NCBI GenBank assembly: GCA_019359595.1
Contig: JAHHGZ010000001.1
Location: forward strand, 62,001 to 126,000
Length of the DNA: 64,000 nucleotides
Source of the DNA: Cyanomargarita calcarea GSE-NOS-MK-12-04C
GTDB taxonomy: Bacteria > Cyanobacteriota > Cyanobacteriia > Cyanobacteriales > Nostocaceae
Direction of reading: 5' to 3'
Made by a program: the position numbers and the translations under genes. Shown piece after piece: positions 9,046 through 18,650 of the stretch (its first letter is position 1; each line of letters starts with the position of its first letter). The notes beneath the pieces were generated by a model. It did no database searches, was not told the origin of the DNA, and was given only the letters and a program-made list of their open reading frames with translations.

Positions 9046-11253
9046 TCAGTGAGCGTTCTGAGAAATATCACTTCCCAAAACAAAAGCAATAGTACTCTCC
9101 CAAGCAACCGTTTGATTTAACAGATATCGGTTAAATAACTCTTGTACAGCACGTACCTCTTCTTCTTTGAGATTCTTTCCAAGACGGTCTGCATAACTTG
9201 GACGAACAGCATTATTCACAAACAATCTATTGACAAAAGCGGGTGTAATGTGCGTTGGTGCCACACTTCGCTCAGTTTGCACTTCCACAGCCAAACCCGC
9301 TATCGCCAAAGCATTGCGCAAATCGTCAACATCCCAATTTAGCATCGGGTCTGACTGCTGAGTGTAGATATCCTCTTCCGCTATAACTAACCGTTGATAC
9401 AAGTCCTCATCAATTTTCTTCTCATCTAGCAACCGATAAAGCCGCTGTGTGTGACGGGGTATTGTTTCCGCCAAAATCAACATTCCCTCTGGCCGCAGCA
9501 ATTTCGCTATAATTTCGACAGCAGCTATTTTATCTGGCTCATCCATGAGAACATTCCGCCCAATAATCCGGTCAAATTGGATATCTGCTAGCTCAGTTAA
9601 TCCAGTCAAAATTATTGGACGCATCAATTCTGGAAGCGCTGCTGCTTGTTCGACTAAAGCATTCTCATCACCTGGAGTCCGAACACAGGCATAAACTCCA
9701 CCCTCTGGGACGCTGCGTATTGCCTCCCATGTCAGTAAACCTGTTCCCGCATTAAGATCAAGTATCAGATGATGCCGCTGTGGTTGGGCTAGACTAAAAA
9801 TGCTATCGCGCACTGCACCCAACTTTGCCCCGACCTGAGAAAGTGTCCGTTGCAACCAACGTTCTGAAGCTTTATCCGTAGTTCCATAAGTGAGTATTTC
9901 TAATGGTGCTACACCCACACCTTCCACTAATGCAGCCAATTGTGCTTCCCGTTGCCGTGCAACCTGTGTTGCGATTTTGCCTTCAAACCCTTGATTTGAT
10001 GGCTGGTAAAAAACTTGTCCTTGCAAACTCGCAGGTAAATATTGTTGCTCTACCCAATGGTCGCGGTAGGCATGAGGATAAAGATAACCAGCCCCATGTC
10101 CAAACCCTTTTTGATCGCGGCTTTTGTCTCTGATATGGGTGGGAACCTCTGCCTCCCTTTCTCGCTCCACTGCTGCTAAAGCGTCGAAAAAGCCCATCAC
10201 ACTGTTTGACTTTGGTGCATTCGCCAAATATAGCGCCGCCTGTGCTAAATGATAACGCCCTTCTGGCATCCCCACACGGTCAAACGTTTCCGCACAAGCA
10301 TTAATTACTACAACTGCATTGGGGTCAGCCAGTCCCACATCTTCACTGGCTAAAATCAACATCCGGCGGAAGATAAAACGTGGGTCTTCGCCAGCATAAA
10401 CCATTTTTGCCAACCAGTACAAAGCAGCATCTGGGTCAGAGCCGCGCAAACTTTTGATGAAAGCACTGATGGTATCAAAGTGGGCATCTCCTTCTTTGTC
10501 GTAGAGAACAGCCCGCTGCTGAATTGATTCTTCTGCGACTGCGAGGGTGACGAGAATAACACCTGTTGCATCCGGTTCTGTTGTCTCTACCGCCAATTCC
10601 AAAGCGTTGAGTAAGGAACGTGCATCACCATTCGCAACATTAACTAAATGAGCCAAAGCATCAGGGGAAATCTCCACTCTCAACTTACCATAACCGCGTT
10701 CCGAATCAGCCAGGGCCTGTTCGACCACGCGGTATAAATCTTTATCGTTTAACTGTTTGAGTTGGAAAATCCGCGAACGGCTGACGAGGGCTTTATTAAC
10801 TTCAAAATAAGGATTTTCTGTAGTAGCTCCAATTAAAATAACCGTACCATTTTCTACCCACGGCAAGAGTGCATCTTGCTGCGACTTGTTGAAACGGTGG
10901 ACTTCATCGACAAAAAGGATAGTCCTCTGATTGTGATACTTGCGTTTTTCCTGCGCTGTATCAATCGCAGCCCGAATCTCCTTTACCCCAGAAAGAACAG
11001 CATTGATCGCAATGAAATGAGCGCGGGTGGTGTTAGCAATTACACGAGCTAGAGTAGTTTTACCAGTCCCTGGCGGCCCGTAAAATATCAGCGATGATAT
11101 CTGGTCTAAACTAATAGCGCGGCGGAGGAGGCGTCCTTGTCCGATAATATGATCTTGACCGATGAATTCTGAAAGATAACGCGGGCGCATCCGGGCTGCT
11201 AGTGGCGCTTCTTTCTCAATTAATTGCTCTTTGTACTGCTCGAATAAGTCCAT
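9046..11253 (-). CDS. rarA: RarA (MgsA) AAA+ ATPase fused to a methyltransferase-like domain
   Basis: 735 residues. Residues 1-430 are the clamp-loader-like AAA+ recombination factor RarA/MgsA: Walker [10 protein letters not shown] at 59-67, Walker [11 protein letters not shown] near 110, sensor GATTENP, and the C-terminal RarA helical domain with [14 protein letters not shown]. Residues ~440-735 are a Rossmann methyltransferase-like domain with the motif I-like [10 protein letters not shown]. This fusion is known in cyanobacteria. RarA acts at stalled replication forks; the role of the fused domain is not known to me. It lies 96 bp downstream of the kinase-TPR gene on the same strand, but a hairpin separates them. 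Confidence 0.88.
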   Translation of the reverse strand: MDLFEQYKEQLIEKEAPLAARMRPRYLSEFIGQDHIIGQGRLLRRAISLDQISSLIFYGPPGTGKTTLARVIANTTRAHFIAINAVLSGVKEIRAAIDTAQEKRKYHNQRTILFVDEVHRFNKSQQDALLPWVENGTVILIGATTENPYFEVNKALVSRSRIFQLKQLNDKDLYRVVEQALADSERGYGKLRVEISPDALAHLVNVANGDARSLLNALELAVETTEPDATGVILVTLAVAEESIQQRAVLYDKEGDAHFDTISAFIKSLRGSDPDAALYWLAKMVYAGEDPRFIFRRMLILASEDVGLADPNAVVVINACAETFDRVGMPEGRYHLAQAALYLANAPKSNSVMGFFDALAAVEREREAEVPTHIRDKSRDQKGFGHGAGYLYPHAYRDHWVEQQYLPASLQGQVFYQPSNQGFEGKIATQVARQREAQLAALVEGVGVAPLEILTYGTTDKASERWLQRTLSQVGAKLGAVRDSIFSLAQPQRHHLILDLNAGTGLLTWEAIRSVPEGGVYACVRTPGDENALVEQAAALPELMRPIILTGLTELADIQFDRIIGRNVLMDEPDKIAAVEIIAKLLRPEGMLILAETIPRHTQRLYRLLDEKKIDEDLYQRLVIAEEDIYTQQSDPMLNWDVDDLRNALAIAGLAVEVQTERSVAPTHITPAFVNRLFVNNAVRPSYADRLGKNLKEEEVRAVQELFNRYLLNQTVAWESTIAFVLGSDISQNAH

Positions 11254-11307
11254 AATGACCCAGGGCGATCGCGCGAAAATAACTTAAGCTTTCTTCGCGT
11301 AAGTCCT

Positions 11308-11352
11308 GATAATATTAAGGCAGGTTAGACGCCCACCTTAATAATAATATCA
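11308..11352 (-). terminator. Hairpin at the 3' end of the kinase-TPR gene
   Basis: The inverted repeat gataatattaagg ... ccttaataataatatc overlaps the stop codon of the kinase gene (TGA at 11350-11352). There is no long T-run, so it may be a processing or weak termination site. Confidence 0.45.
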
Positions 11353-13356
11353 AGAATCAGAACTTTTCGGTGTCAAGGATTTCAGCCGAGCTTGGGCATC
11401 GTTAAAACTACTCTGTTCGCCTTTTTCTTGAAATAATGCAGATGCTTTCTGAAAATCATCAATAGCATCTGGCACTTTTCCTAAATCGGTGCGAATCAAA
11501 CCCCGGTTGTAGTAGGCTAAAGCATAGTCGGGATTAATTTCTATCGCTTTGGAGTAGTCATTAACCGCTTCTTTGAGATTCCCCAATTCTAAATAAGCAT
11601 TACCACGATAGTTGTAAGCTGTAGCTTGTTTCGGATCTAGCACAATTGCTTGATTGTAATCTTCAATCGCGGCTTGAGTATCCCCAACTTTCAACAAAAA
11701 AATACCTCGATAGGTGTAGACATCGGCAGATTTGGGATTCATCGCAAGCGCTTGATTGTAATCGGCGATCGCTTTATCTCTATATCCTAAATCGCTATAT
11801 ACATCACCTCGTCCCAGGTATGCTTTTAGGTATTTACCATCTAGCTCGATTGCCTTATTGTAATCCTTAAGGGCTGACTTCTTTTCGTTGAGTGTATAGT
11901 GACCTAATGCGCGTTCGTAGTATGCTCTGGGATCGGGACTAATTGCCACCGCTTCCTCTAAATCCTTCAATGCTTCCAACTTGATTCCCATTTTTCTTCT
12001 GAGAATGCCCCTTTCTAAGTAGGCATCGCCATAATCACCCTTGAGGGCGATCGCTTTGGTAAAGTCAGCCATAGCACCCTGCCTTTCTTTTATCTGAATC
12101 CGAGCCAGTCCCCTACCGTAATAAGCATTGGCATATTGGGGATTAAGTTTTATTGCTTGATTGTAGTCAGCGATCGCTCCGTTGTAATTGCCTAATTTGT
12201 ATAGAGTAAAACCTCGGTCGTAGTATGCACTGGGATCTTGAGGATTCAACCGAATCGCTTCACTAGCATCTTCTTGAGATTTCTGGAAATTTTCTAAGCG
12301 GTAATAAGCATTACCTCGTCTATTATATGCCAAAGCATATTTGGGATTCGTTTGAATCGCCTTATTAAAATTATTTATCGCTCCTTGAAAGTTTCCTTGC
12401 TCATAATTTATCACTCCCTGTTGGTATAATACTTGTTCATAATTGCTATCTTTTGATGGCAATAAAAACCAACTTAATAAACCAACCACCATAAAACTAG
12501 CTATTCCCGCAATCAAAACTAGCTTCAAGTTTGCCTGACGCTGGAGTTGCAAATTTCGTGGCTGATTCTTGGTTAAATTATTTAAGTCTCTTAACACTTC
12601 TGTTGCAGATTGGTAGCGCTTGCGGTAATCTAAACGCACCATTTTATTAATAATTTTTGCCAGGTTTTCACTAACTTTTGGCGCACGCTTCCGCCATAAA
12701 ATTTCACCTGTGAGGAAATTTTTATGACTTTGCAGTACTGATGAACCTGTCAAAGCTACAATAGCAATTATCCCTAAAGCGTAAATATCGCTATTCGATT
12801 GCGGATTGCCATGAAGTTGTTCTATTGGCGTATATTCGGAAGTCTCAATGATATTGAGCGCAACTTTCTTAATAGCGCCAAAATCAACCAAAACCAGCTT
12901 CCCGCTTGACTCTCGACGAATAATATTTCCTGGTCGGATCTGTTGGTGAATTACCCCTTGATTGTGTACAAAGACAAGTATTTCTAATACCTCAGATAAG
13001 ATATTTATAACTTGGTATTCTTTCAGAGTCCCCTCGAAAATTTCTTTACTTAAAGAATTACCAGTCACCAATTCTTGGACTAAGTAGAATTCCTTATTTT
13101 CTTCAAAGTAAGAAAATAACTTTTGAATCTGGTCGTGTTTGCAAGCCAGATTCTCTAAGCTTTTGGCCTCAGATGCAAATAGCTGCCGAGTTTTTGAGTG
13201 CGAATGAAAATTATCACTGGGATGTCGTAACTTTTTAATCAGATATTGTAGGAAGTTAGAATTGCTAGTATCTTCAGCAAGATAATTTTCTTCCACTAGA
13301 TCTGCATTCAGAACTTGAACGATCCGGTAGCGTGCATCCAACACTTGCTCTATCAT
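11350..13356 (-). CDS. Serine/threonine kinase-like protein with TPR domain (probable pseudokinase)
   Basis: 668 residues: kinase-like domain ~10-265, one membrane segment ~279-299 (LVLIAGIASFMVVGLLSWFL), then about ten TPR units (310-655, e.g. AYNRRGNAYYRLENFQKSQE). The fold markers remain: a Lys in YLIKKLRH, DFG at 158-160, and an activation-segment YTPIEQLHGNPQSNSDIYALG. However, the glycine-rich loop is absent (RIVQVLNADLVEENYLAED) and the HRD triad is HQQ at 137-139, so the catalytic Asp is missing. Cyanobacterial relatives usually read HxD there. I infer a membrane-anchored pseudokinase scaffold with the TPRs on the opposite side of the membrane. ATG at 13356. Confidence 0.85.
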   Translation of the reverse strand: MIEQVLDARYRIVQVLNADLVEENYLAEDTSNSNFLQYLIKKLRHPSDNFHSHSKTRQLFASEAKSLENLACKHDQIQKLFSYFEENKEFYLVQELVTGNSLSKEIFEGTLKEYQVINILSEVLEILVFVHNQGVIHQQIRPGNIIRRESSGKLVLVDFGAIKKVALNIIETSEYTPIEQLHGNPQSNSDIYALGIIAIVALTGSSVLQSHKNFLTGEILWRKRAPKVSENLAKIINKMVRLDYRKRYQSATEVLRDLNNLTKNQPRNLQLQRQANLKLVLIAGIASFMVVGLLSWFLLPSKDSNYEQVLYQQGVINYEQGNFQGAINNFNKAIQTNPKYALAYNRRGNAYYRLENFQKSQEDASEAIRLNPQDPSAYYDRGFTLYKLGNYNGAIADYNQAIKLNPQYANAYYGRGLARIQIKERQGAMADFTKAIALKGDYGDAYLERGILRRKMGIKLEALKDLEEAVAISPDPRAYYERALGHYTLNEKKSALKDYNKAIELDGKYLKAYLGRGDVYSDLGYRDKAIADYNQALAMNPKSADVYTYRGIFLLKVGDTQAAIEDYNQAIVLDPKQATAYNYRGNAYLELGNLKEAVNDYSKAIEINPDYALAYYNRGLIRTDLGKVPDAIDDFQKASALFQEKGEQSSFNDAQARLKSLTPKSSDS

Positions 13357-13740
13357 GCACTTAATTTGATTAATACTTTTTTTCCATTCTTGATTGTACG
13401 TAAATTTCCTGAGAATAAAAATACGTTCTATGCTAAATAAAATAATTTTGGAGAAAGAATTAAAAAATCAGCGTAGTTTTATATTTGCTCTTTTGGGAAG
13501 AAAATCCTGTCAATATTAACTTGCAACCAAAATTCATAGCTGAGATTTTATTTGTATTTATTAGCACAACGTATGTTCATGTTCGCTGACTTTCTTGGCA
13601 GACAGCAAAATCTAATTTGTGAAGATATTAAAATATTTTTAATATCCCAGCCCTAAATATGTGGTGCTAGCTAGCCGCAAGAGCCAAAATAGAAATCATA
13701 GGCGTTACAAGTCGTGCCTTAAACAAGGAGTCTGCTATCA
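13357..13740. other. Gene-free divergent region between kinase and putA
   Basis: AT-rich with no coding signal. It must hold promoters in both directions. The only clear site is the AAGGAG ribosome-binding site of putA at 13725-13730. Confidence 0.4.
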
Positions 13741-16713
13741 GTGGTGTTACAAGTACAAAAAAGTACATACGAAGCTAAAACCCAGGAAATTGCCAAACAG
13801 CTTCTTGCGGCAACGTCGGATCGTTCATTCTTGGCGTCGTTGCGGGATCAGATGCGCTGGGATGATAAATTGTTAGCCTGGGCGATGAGCAATCCTGGCT
13901 TGCGGGTGCAACTATTTCGCTTTATTGACACTTTACCTGCCCTCCGTAGCAAACCGGAAATAGCCGCACATTTACAAGAATATCTCGGCTCAGAATCGGT
14001 GGAACTGCCAGCAGCACTCAAGGGAATGTTAAATTTTGCTAACCCCGATTCAATGCCGGGGCAAGTTGCTGCGACAACTGTAGGTACGGCGGTTGAGACT
14101 CTCGCTCATAAATATATTTCTGGGGAAAATATTAAACAAGTCATCAAGACGGTTGAGAGACTGCGAAAGGATAAAATGAGTTTCACCATCGATTTACTTG
14201 GTGAAGCGGTGATAACTGAAGTTGAAGCCCAGTCTTACCTTGACCGCTATCTGGATTTGATGCAACAATTAACAGAAGCATCGAAAAATTGGAATAAAGT
14301 CCCAGCAATTGATGAAGCTGATGGTGAGCCTTTATCAAAAGTTCAGGTTTCTGTAAAACTAACGGCGTTTTATTCGCAGTTTGACCCGTTGGATGCGAAA
14401 GGTAGTGAAGAGCGAGTGAGTCCGCGTATCCGGACTTTGTTACGCCGTGCGAAGGAATTGGGTGCTGCTGTTCATTTTGATATGGAACAGTATGCCTTTA
14501 AAGATTTGACTCTGAGCATCTTGAAAAAAATCTTAATGGAAGATGAGTTTCGCACTCGTACTGATATTGGGATGACGATTCAAGCATATCTGCGAGATAG
14601 CGAAGAAGATGCCCGAGATTTGATATCATGGGCTTCTAAGCGTGCTTCTCCAATTAGCATCCGTTTGGTGAAAGGTGCCTATTGGGATCAAGAAACGATT
14701 AAAGCCGCGCAGAAGCATTGGGGACAACCTGTTTACAACGATAAAGCTGCAACTGATGCAAATTTTGAGACGATAACTCAATTGTTGCTAGAGAACCATC
14801 AATATGTGTATGCTGCGATTGGCAGTCATAATGTCAGGTCTCAAGCACGGGCTTTAGCGATCGCTGAAAGTTTAAATGTCCCCCGTCGTTGCTTTGAAAT
14901 GCAGGTTCTTTACGGGATGGGGGATAAGTTAGCCAAGGGTTTGGTGGATAAGGGTTATCGAGTTAGGGTTTACTGTCCTTATGGCGATTTGTTACCGGGG
15001 ATGGCGTATTTAATTAGGCGGTTGTTGGAAAATACGGCGAATAGTTCGTTTTTGCGGCAAAATTTGGAGAATCGTCCGGTTGAGGAGTTAATTGCCCCAC
15101 CGGAATTGTCTCACGCAAAGGCGCAGAGCTACAAAGACGAGGAGGGTTTTTTGGGTGTGGCTGATACAGATTTTGCAGAGTTGGAAGCAATTAAGGTTTC
15201 TCAGGAAGCTTTCCAAAGTGTGCGTCTACAGTTGGGGAAAACTTATCTTCCTTTGGTGAATGGGGAGTATGTCCAAACTCAGAAGATTATTGATTCTGTT
15301 AATCCATCAAAGTTCAGTGAGGTCGTTGGGAAAATCGGGTTACTCAGTGTTGAGCAGGCTGAAACTGCGATCTTAGCTGCCAAAGTCGCGTTTCCTGCTT
15401 GGCGGAAGACTCCTGTGAAACAACGTGCTTCTGTATTGCGGAAGGCTGCTGAGTTGATGGAAGTTCGTCGGGCTGAACTTTCGGCTTGGATCGTGTTGGA
15501 AGTCGGGAAGCCTGTCAGAGAGGCAGATGGGGAGGTTTCGGAAGCGATTGATTTTTGTCTTTACTACGCTTCGGAGATGGAACGGTTGGATGAGGGTGTT
15601 AATTATGACACTGCTGGAGAGACAAATCGTTATATCTACCAGCCTCGGGGAATTGCCGTGGTGATTTCACCTTGGAATTTTCCGTTGGCGATCGCTTGCG
15701 GAATGACAGTTGCAGCTTTGGTGGCTGGGAATTGTACTCTGTTAAAACCTGCGGAAACTTCTTCTGTAATTACTGCTAAGTTTACCGAGATTTTGGTTGA
15801 GGCGGGGATACCTAAAGGTGTTTTTCAATATGTGCCTGGTAAGGGTTCCCAAGTTGGTGCTTATTTGGTGAATCATGTCGATACCCATGTGATTGCTTTT
15901 ACTGGCTCTCAGGAAGTTGGCTGTAGAATTTACGCAGAAGCGGCGATTCTCAAATCCGGTCAAAAGCATATGAAACGGGTGATTGCTGAGATGGGCGGGA
16001 AGAATGGGATTGTCATAGATGAGAGTGCCGATTTAGACCAAGCTGTGATTGGGGTGGTGCAATCGGCCTTTGGTTACAGTGGGCAGAAATGTTCGGCTTG
16101 TTCGCGAGTGATTGTGCTGGATTCGGTTTATGATGCCTTTGTCGAGCGGTTTGTGGAAGCGACGAAATCCCTGAATATTGGGGAGACAGAGTTACCGGGT
16201 ACGCAAGTGGGACCAGTGATTGATGCTACTGCCCAGTCGCGCATTCTTGAGTATATTGAGAAGGGCAAACAAGAGGCAAAAGTAGCTTTGTCTATGTCTG
16301 CACCGGAATTTGGGTATTTTATCGGACCTGTTATCTTTACAGAAGTACCATCCACTGGGACGATTGCCCAACAGGAAATTTTTGGCCCAGTTGTAGCAGT
16401 AATTCGGGTAAAGGATTTTCAGGAGGCGATCGCGGTTGCGAATGGGACTAATTACGCTTTGACTGGGGGGCTGTATTCGAGAACACCTTCCCATATTCAG
16501 CAAGCGCAGGAGGAGTTTGAGGTAGGTAATTTATATATTAACCGCACGATTACGGGTGCGATTGTTGCCCGTCAACCTTTCGGTGGTTTTAAGCTCTCTG
16601 GTGTTGGTTCTAAAGCTGGGGGACCTGATTATTTGTTGCAGTTTTTGGAGCCACGGACTGTGACGGAGAATATTCAACGTCAAGGTTTTGCTCCGATTGA
16701 AGGGGCTGAATAA
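13741..16713 (+). CDS. putA: Bifunctional proline dehydrogenase / glutamate-semialdehyde dehydrogenase
   Basis: 990 residues. Residues ~110-450 are the FAD-dependent proline dehydrogenase barrel (VSVKLTAFYSQFDP, IRLVKGAYWDQE, CFEMQVLYGMGDKLA). Residues ~510-980 are the NAD-dependent aldehyde dehydrogenase (VISPWNFPLAIA, FTGSQEVG, EMGGKNG, and the catalytic Cys in GYSGQKCSACSR). It oxidises proline to glutamate in two steps. There is no N-terminal ribbon-helix-helix, so it is not a self-regulating PutA. Start: a GTG at 13741 (or 13744) with AAGGAG 10 bp upstream. It is single and ends in a hairpin. Confidence 0.93.
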   Translation: MVLQVQKSTYEAKTQEIAKQLLAATSDRSFLASLRDQMRWDDKLLAWAMSNPGLRVQLFRFIDTLPALRSKPEIAAHLQEYLGSESVELPAALKGMLNFANPDSMPGQVAATTVGTAVETLAHKYISGENIKQVIKTVERLRKDKMSFTIDLLGEAVITEVEAQSYLDRYLDLMQQLTEASKNWNKVPAIDEADGEPLSKVQVSVKLTAFYSQFDPLDAKGSEERVSPRIRTLLRRAKELGAAVHFDMEQYAFKDLTLSILKKILMEDEFRTRTDIGMTIQAYLRDSEEDARDLISWASKRASPISIRLVKGAYWDQETIKAAQKHWGQPVYNDKAATDANFETITQLLLENHQYVYAAIGSHNVRSQARALAIAESLNVPRRCFEMQVLYGMGDKLAKGLVDKGYRVRVYCPYGDLLPGMAYLIRRLLENTANSSFLRQNLENRPVEELIAPPELSHAKAQSYKDEEGFLGVADTDFAELEAIKVSQEAFQSVRLQLGKTYLPLVNGEYVQTQKIIDSVNPSKFSEVVGKIGLLSVEQAETAILAAKVAFPAWRKTPVKQRASVLRKAAELMEVRRAELSAWIVLEVGKPVREADGEVSEAIDFCLYYASEMERLDEGVNYDTAGETNRYIYQPRGIAVVISPWNFPLAIACGMTVAALVAGNCTLLKPAETSSVITAKFTEILVEAGIPKGVFQYVPGKGSQVGAYLVNHVDTHVIAFTGSQEVGCRIYAEAAILKSGQKHMKRVIAEMGGKNGIVIDESADLDQAVIGVVQSAFGYSGQKCSACSRVIVLDSVYDAFVERFVEATKSLNIGETELPGTQVGPVIDATAQSRILEYIEKGKQEAKVALSMSAPEFGYFIGPVIFTEVPSTGTIAQQEIFGPVVAVIRVKDFQEAIAVANGTNYALTGGLYSRTPSHIQQAQEEFEVGNLYINRTITGAIVARQPFGGFKLSGVGSKAGGPDYLLQFLEPRTVTENIQRQGFAPIEGAE

Positions 16714-16734
16714 CAGTTTATTTTAAAGATTGCG

Positions 16735-16762
16735 ACGCATTAGGCACTTACGCCTAATGCGT
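16735..16762 (+). terminator. Hairpin downstream of putA
   Basis: Perfect 11-bp stem ACGCATTAGGC / GCCTAATGCGT with a 6-nt loop, 21 bp after the putA stop. There is no strong T-run. Confidence 0.55.
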
Positions 16763-16813
16763 GATACTATTCATTAGAGTTATTGCAACAGAGCCAAAAA
16801 ATAAATAATTAAC

Positions 16814-17372
16814 CGCAGATAGACACAGATGAAAAAGACTTTTGCACTCTTGTCTATTTTTGAAAACCTACAGAGAGTTTGATGAGTAGTTTAATTATTA
16901 AGGTTGGAGATTTACCTGAGGAATTGCCTGCTATCCAAGCTATTAGGAGAGTGGTTTTTCAGGAAGGACAAGGGGTAGAATCAACTTTAGATTTTGATGG
17001 TAAAGATGTAACATGCACGCAGTTGATTGCTTATTTAGATGAGCAACCTGTGGGGACTGCTAGAATTAGATATTTGGATGGCGAAACGGCGAAGATTGAG
17101 AGGTTGGCTGTTTTATCGAAAGTGAGGGGTTTGGGTATTGGTAAACAAATTATGGAAAAGGCGCTTCTGATTATTGCTAGTCAAAATATTCCAGAAGTTG
17201 TAATTCACGCTCAAGAACATATTGTCGGGTTGTATCAACAATTGGGTTTTAAAGAAGAAAGCGAAGTATTTGAAGAAGCTGGTATTCGCCATGTCAAAAT
17301 GCGGAAAATATTAAACGCTTCGCGAACACGGTAGCTTGCTTTACCTATTAGATTTATCTGCGTCTATCTGCG
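16814..17372. repeat. Inverted 17-bp repeats flanking the acetyltransferase gene
   Basis: cgcagatagacacagat at 16814-16830 and its near-complement atctgcgtctatctgcg at 17356-17372 bracket the GNAT gene. The motif is common in cyanobacterial intergenic DNA, so this may be coincidence rather than a mobile unit. Confidence 0.45.
16882..17334 (+). CDS. GNAT-family N-acetyltransferase
   Basis: 150 residues from the ATG at 16882 (a TTG precedes it at 16879). The GNAT acetyl-CoA loop is visible as ERLAVLSKVRGLGIGKQIM (the V-x(n)-R/Q-GxG/A type), followed by VVIHAQEHIVGLYQQLGFKE, the usual fourth motif. It resembles the ElaA/YjcF group with unknown acceptor. The C-terminal NASRTR is encoded by a cgcttcgcgaacacg repeat, so the end may be extended. 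No operon partner. Confidence 0.8.
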   Translation: MSSLIIKVGDLPEELPAIQAIRRVVFQEGQGVESTLDFDGKDVTCTQLIAYLDEQPVGTARIRYLDGETAKIERLAVLSKVRGLGIGKQIMEKALLIIASQNIPEVVIHAQEHIVGLYQQLGFKEESEVFEEAGIRHVKMRKILNASRTR

Positions 17373-17431
17373 TTTTACCCTACTGCGGTTTAAAACTCTT
17401 TTAGGATTATAACATTTAACGGGACATAATA

Positions 17432-18373
17432 TTATTCAATTTTAAAACCTGATTTTTTCAGTTTCATTTGATTAAAACCCTCAATCCCTTGCAATCCACC
17501 TGTATGAATAGCCACAATTGTTATATTGGGTCGAAAAAACCTTTTTTTCAATAAATCAAAAATACCAAAAAACATTTTTCCCGTATAAATTGGGTCAAGG
17601 ATGATACTGTGTTTTCGCTTAAAATCATTGATAAAATGAATCAATTCTGGCTGCCATTTAGCATAGCCACCAAAGCAGTAATCATCGATTATTTGCCAAT
17701 TTTTACAGGGTATATCCTCCTCTATATCAAGCAATCTTTGCACATCTCTTTCTAAAAAAGCACCTTTTAATGCCGAAAAACCAATGACTTTTTGAGATGA
17801 TTTTGCCGCAGCGATGATACCCGCTAAAGTACCACCTGTCCCACACGCTGTGCAAAAATAATCCGGTTTAAACGGCATTTGTGAATCAATTTCTTCGACA
17901 ATTTCCATACAACCACGTACAGCTAAACTATTCGAGCCACCTTCTGGTAAAAAGTAAAAATCACCCAATTCTTCTTCCATCTGTTTGATTATCAAATCCT
18001 TATCTCTAAAATCAGAGCGACTGAAGAAATGCAGTTTCATTCCGCAATGTTCGGCAAAATGTAGTGTCGAATTCAGAGGCTCAGTCCGCTCACCACGAAC
18101 GATTCCGATGGTTTCGATGCCAAAATATTTTCCTGCTGCTGCTGTTGCTTGAATATGATTAGAAAAGGCACCACCGAATGTCACAATTTTTTGACATTCT
18201 AATTCTTTGATTTTAAAAAAATTGTATTTCAGTTTTCGGAATTTATTGCCTGATATTGACGAGTGCAGCAAATTATCTCTCTTGACAAAAAGACGTACTT
18301 GATTTTCGCTCAACGTGTCGTCAAAAATCTCCTGAACTGGGCTTGGAGGTAAGTTGAAAAATTCATTAAGCAT
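17432..18373 (-). CDS. PLP-dependent D-cysteine desulfhydrase / ACC deaminase-like enzyme
   Basis: 313 residues, family length. The PLP-binding Lys is in SSISGNKFRKLKYN near residue 45, followed by TFGGAFSNHIQATAA, FLPEGGSNSLAVRGC and the phosphate-binding CGTGGTLAG. These mark the tryptophan-synthase-beta-like fold, and specifically the ACC deaminase/D-cysteine desulfhydrase family. In organisms without ethylene metabolism it most likely breaks down D-cysteine to pyruvate, H2S and ammonia. Substrate cannot be fixed by eye. ATG at 18373. Single gene, flanked by repeats. Confidence 0.85.
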   Translation of the reverse strand: MLNEFFNLPPSPVQEIFDDTLSENQVRLFVKRDNLLHSSISGNKFRKLKYNFFKIKELECQKIVTFGGAFSNHIQATAAAGKYFGIETIGIVRGERTEPLNSTLHFAEHCGMKLHFFSRSDFRDKDLIIKQMEEELGDFYFLPEGGSNSLAVRGCMEIVEEIDSQMPFKPDYFCTACGTGGTLAGIIAAAKSSQKVIGFSALKGAFLERDVQRLLDIEEDIPCKNWQIIDDYCFGGYAKWQPELIHFINDFKRKHSIILDPIYTGKMFFGIFDLLKKRFFRPNITIVAIHTGGLQGIEGFNQMKLKKSGFKIE

Positions 18374-18416
18374 TTCTCGTAGTCGATGTCATTAATTTTG
18401 AAGTGTTGTGAGGGTC

Positions 18417-18449
18417 AGATCCCCGACTTCTTAAAGAAGTCGGGGATCT
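18417..18449. repeat. Perfect 16-bp palindrome (dispersed repeat)
   Basis: agatccccgacttctt and its exact complement flank a single A. A shorter relative (attcccgac ... gtcgggaat) is at 47446-47476. It could work as a terminator hairpin for transcripts from either side. The following ~150 bp contain further gcttcgc/accgcgaag repeats. Confidence 0.7.
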
Positions 18450-18650
18450 TGCAGCCAAGACGCAGACTAAGCCTCTTCTTCGCGTCCTTCGTGTCTACCC
18501 TCCGGGAGCGCTTCGCTTACGCGGTTAAAAAAGCATTTTTTATTATTTTAACCGCGAAGACGCAATAGGCGCTTCGCCTTCCGTTTCGGTAGGACGCAAA
18601 GGGAAAATACTGAAAAACAAGCATAATTTCCCAACTCCTAACTTCCTACC

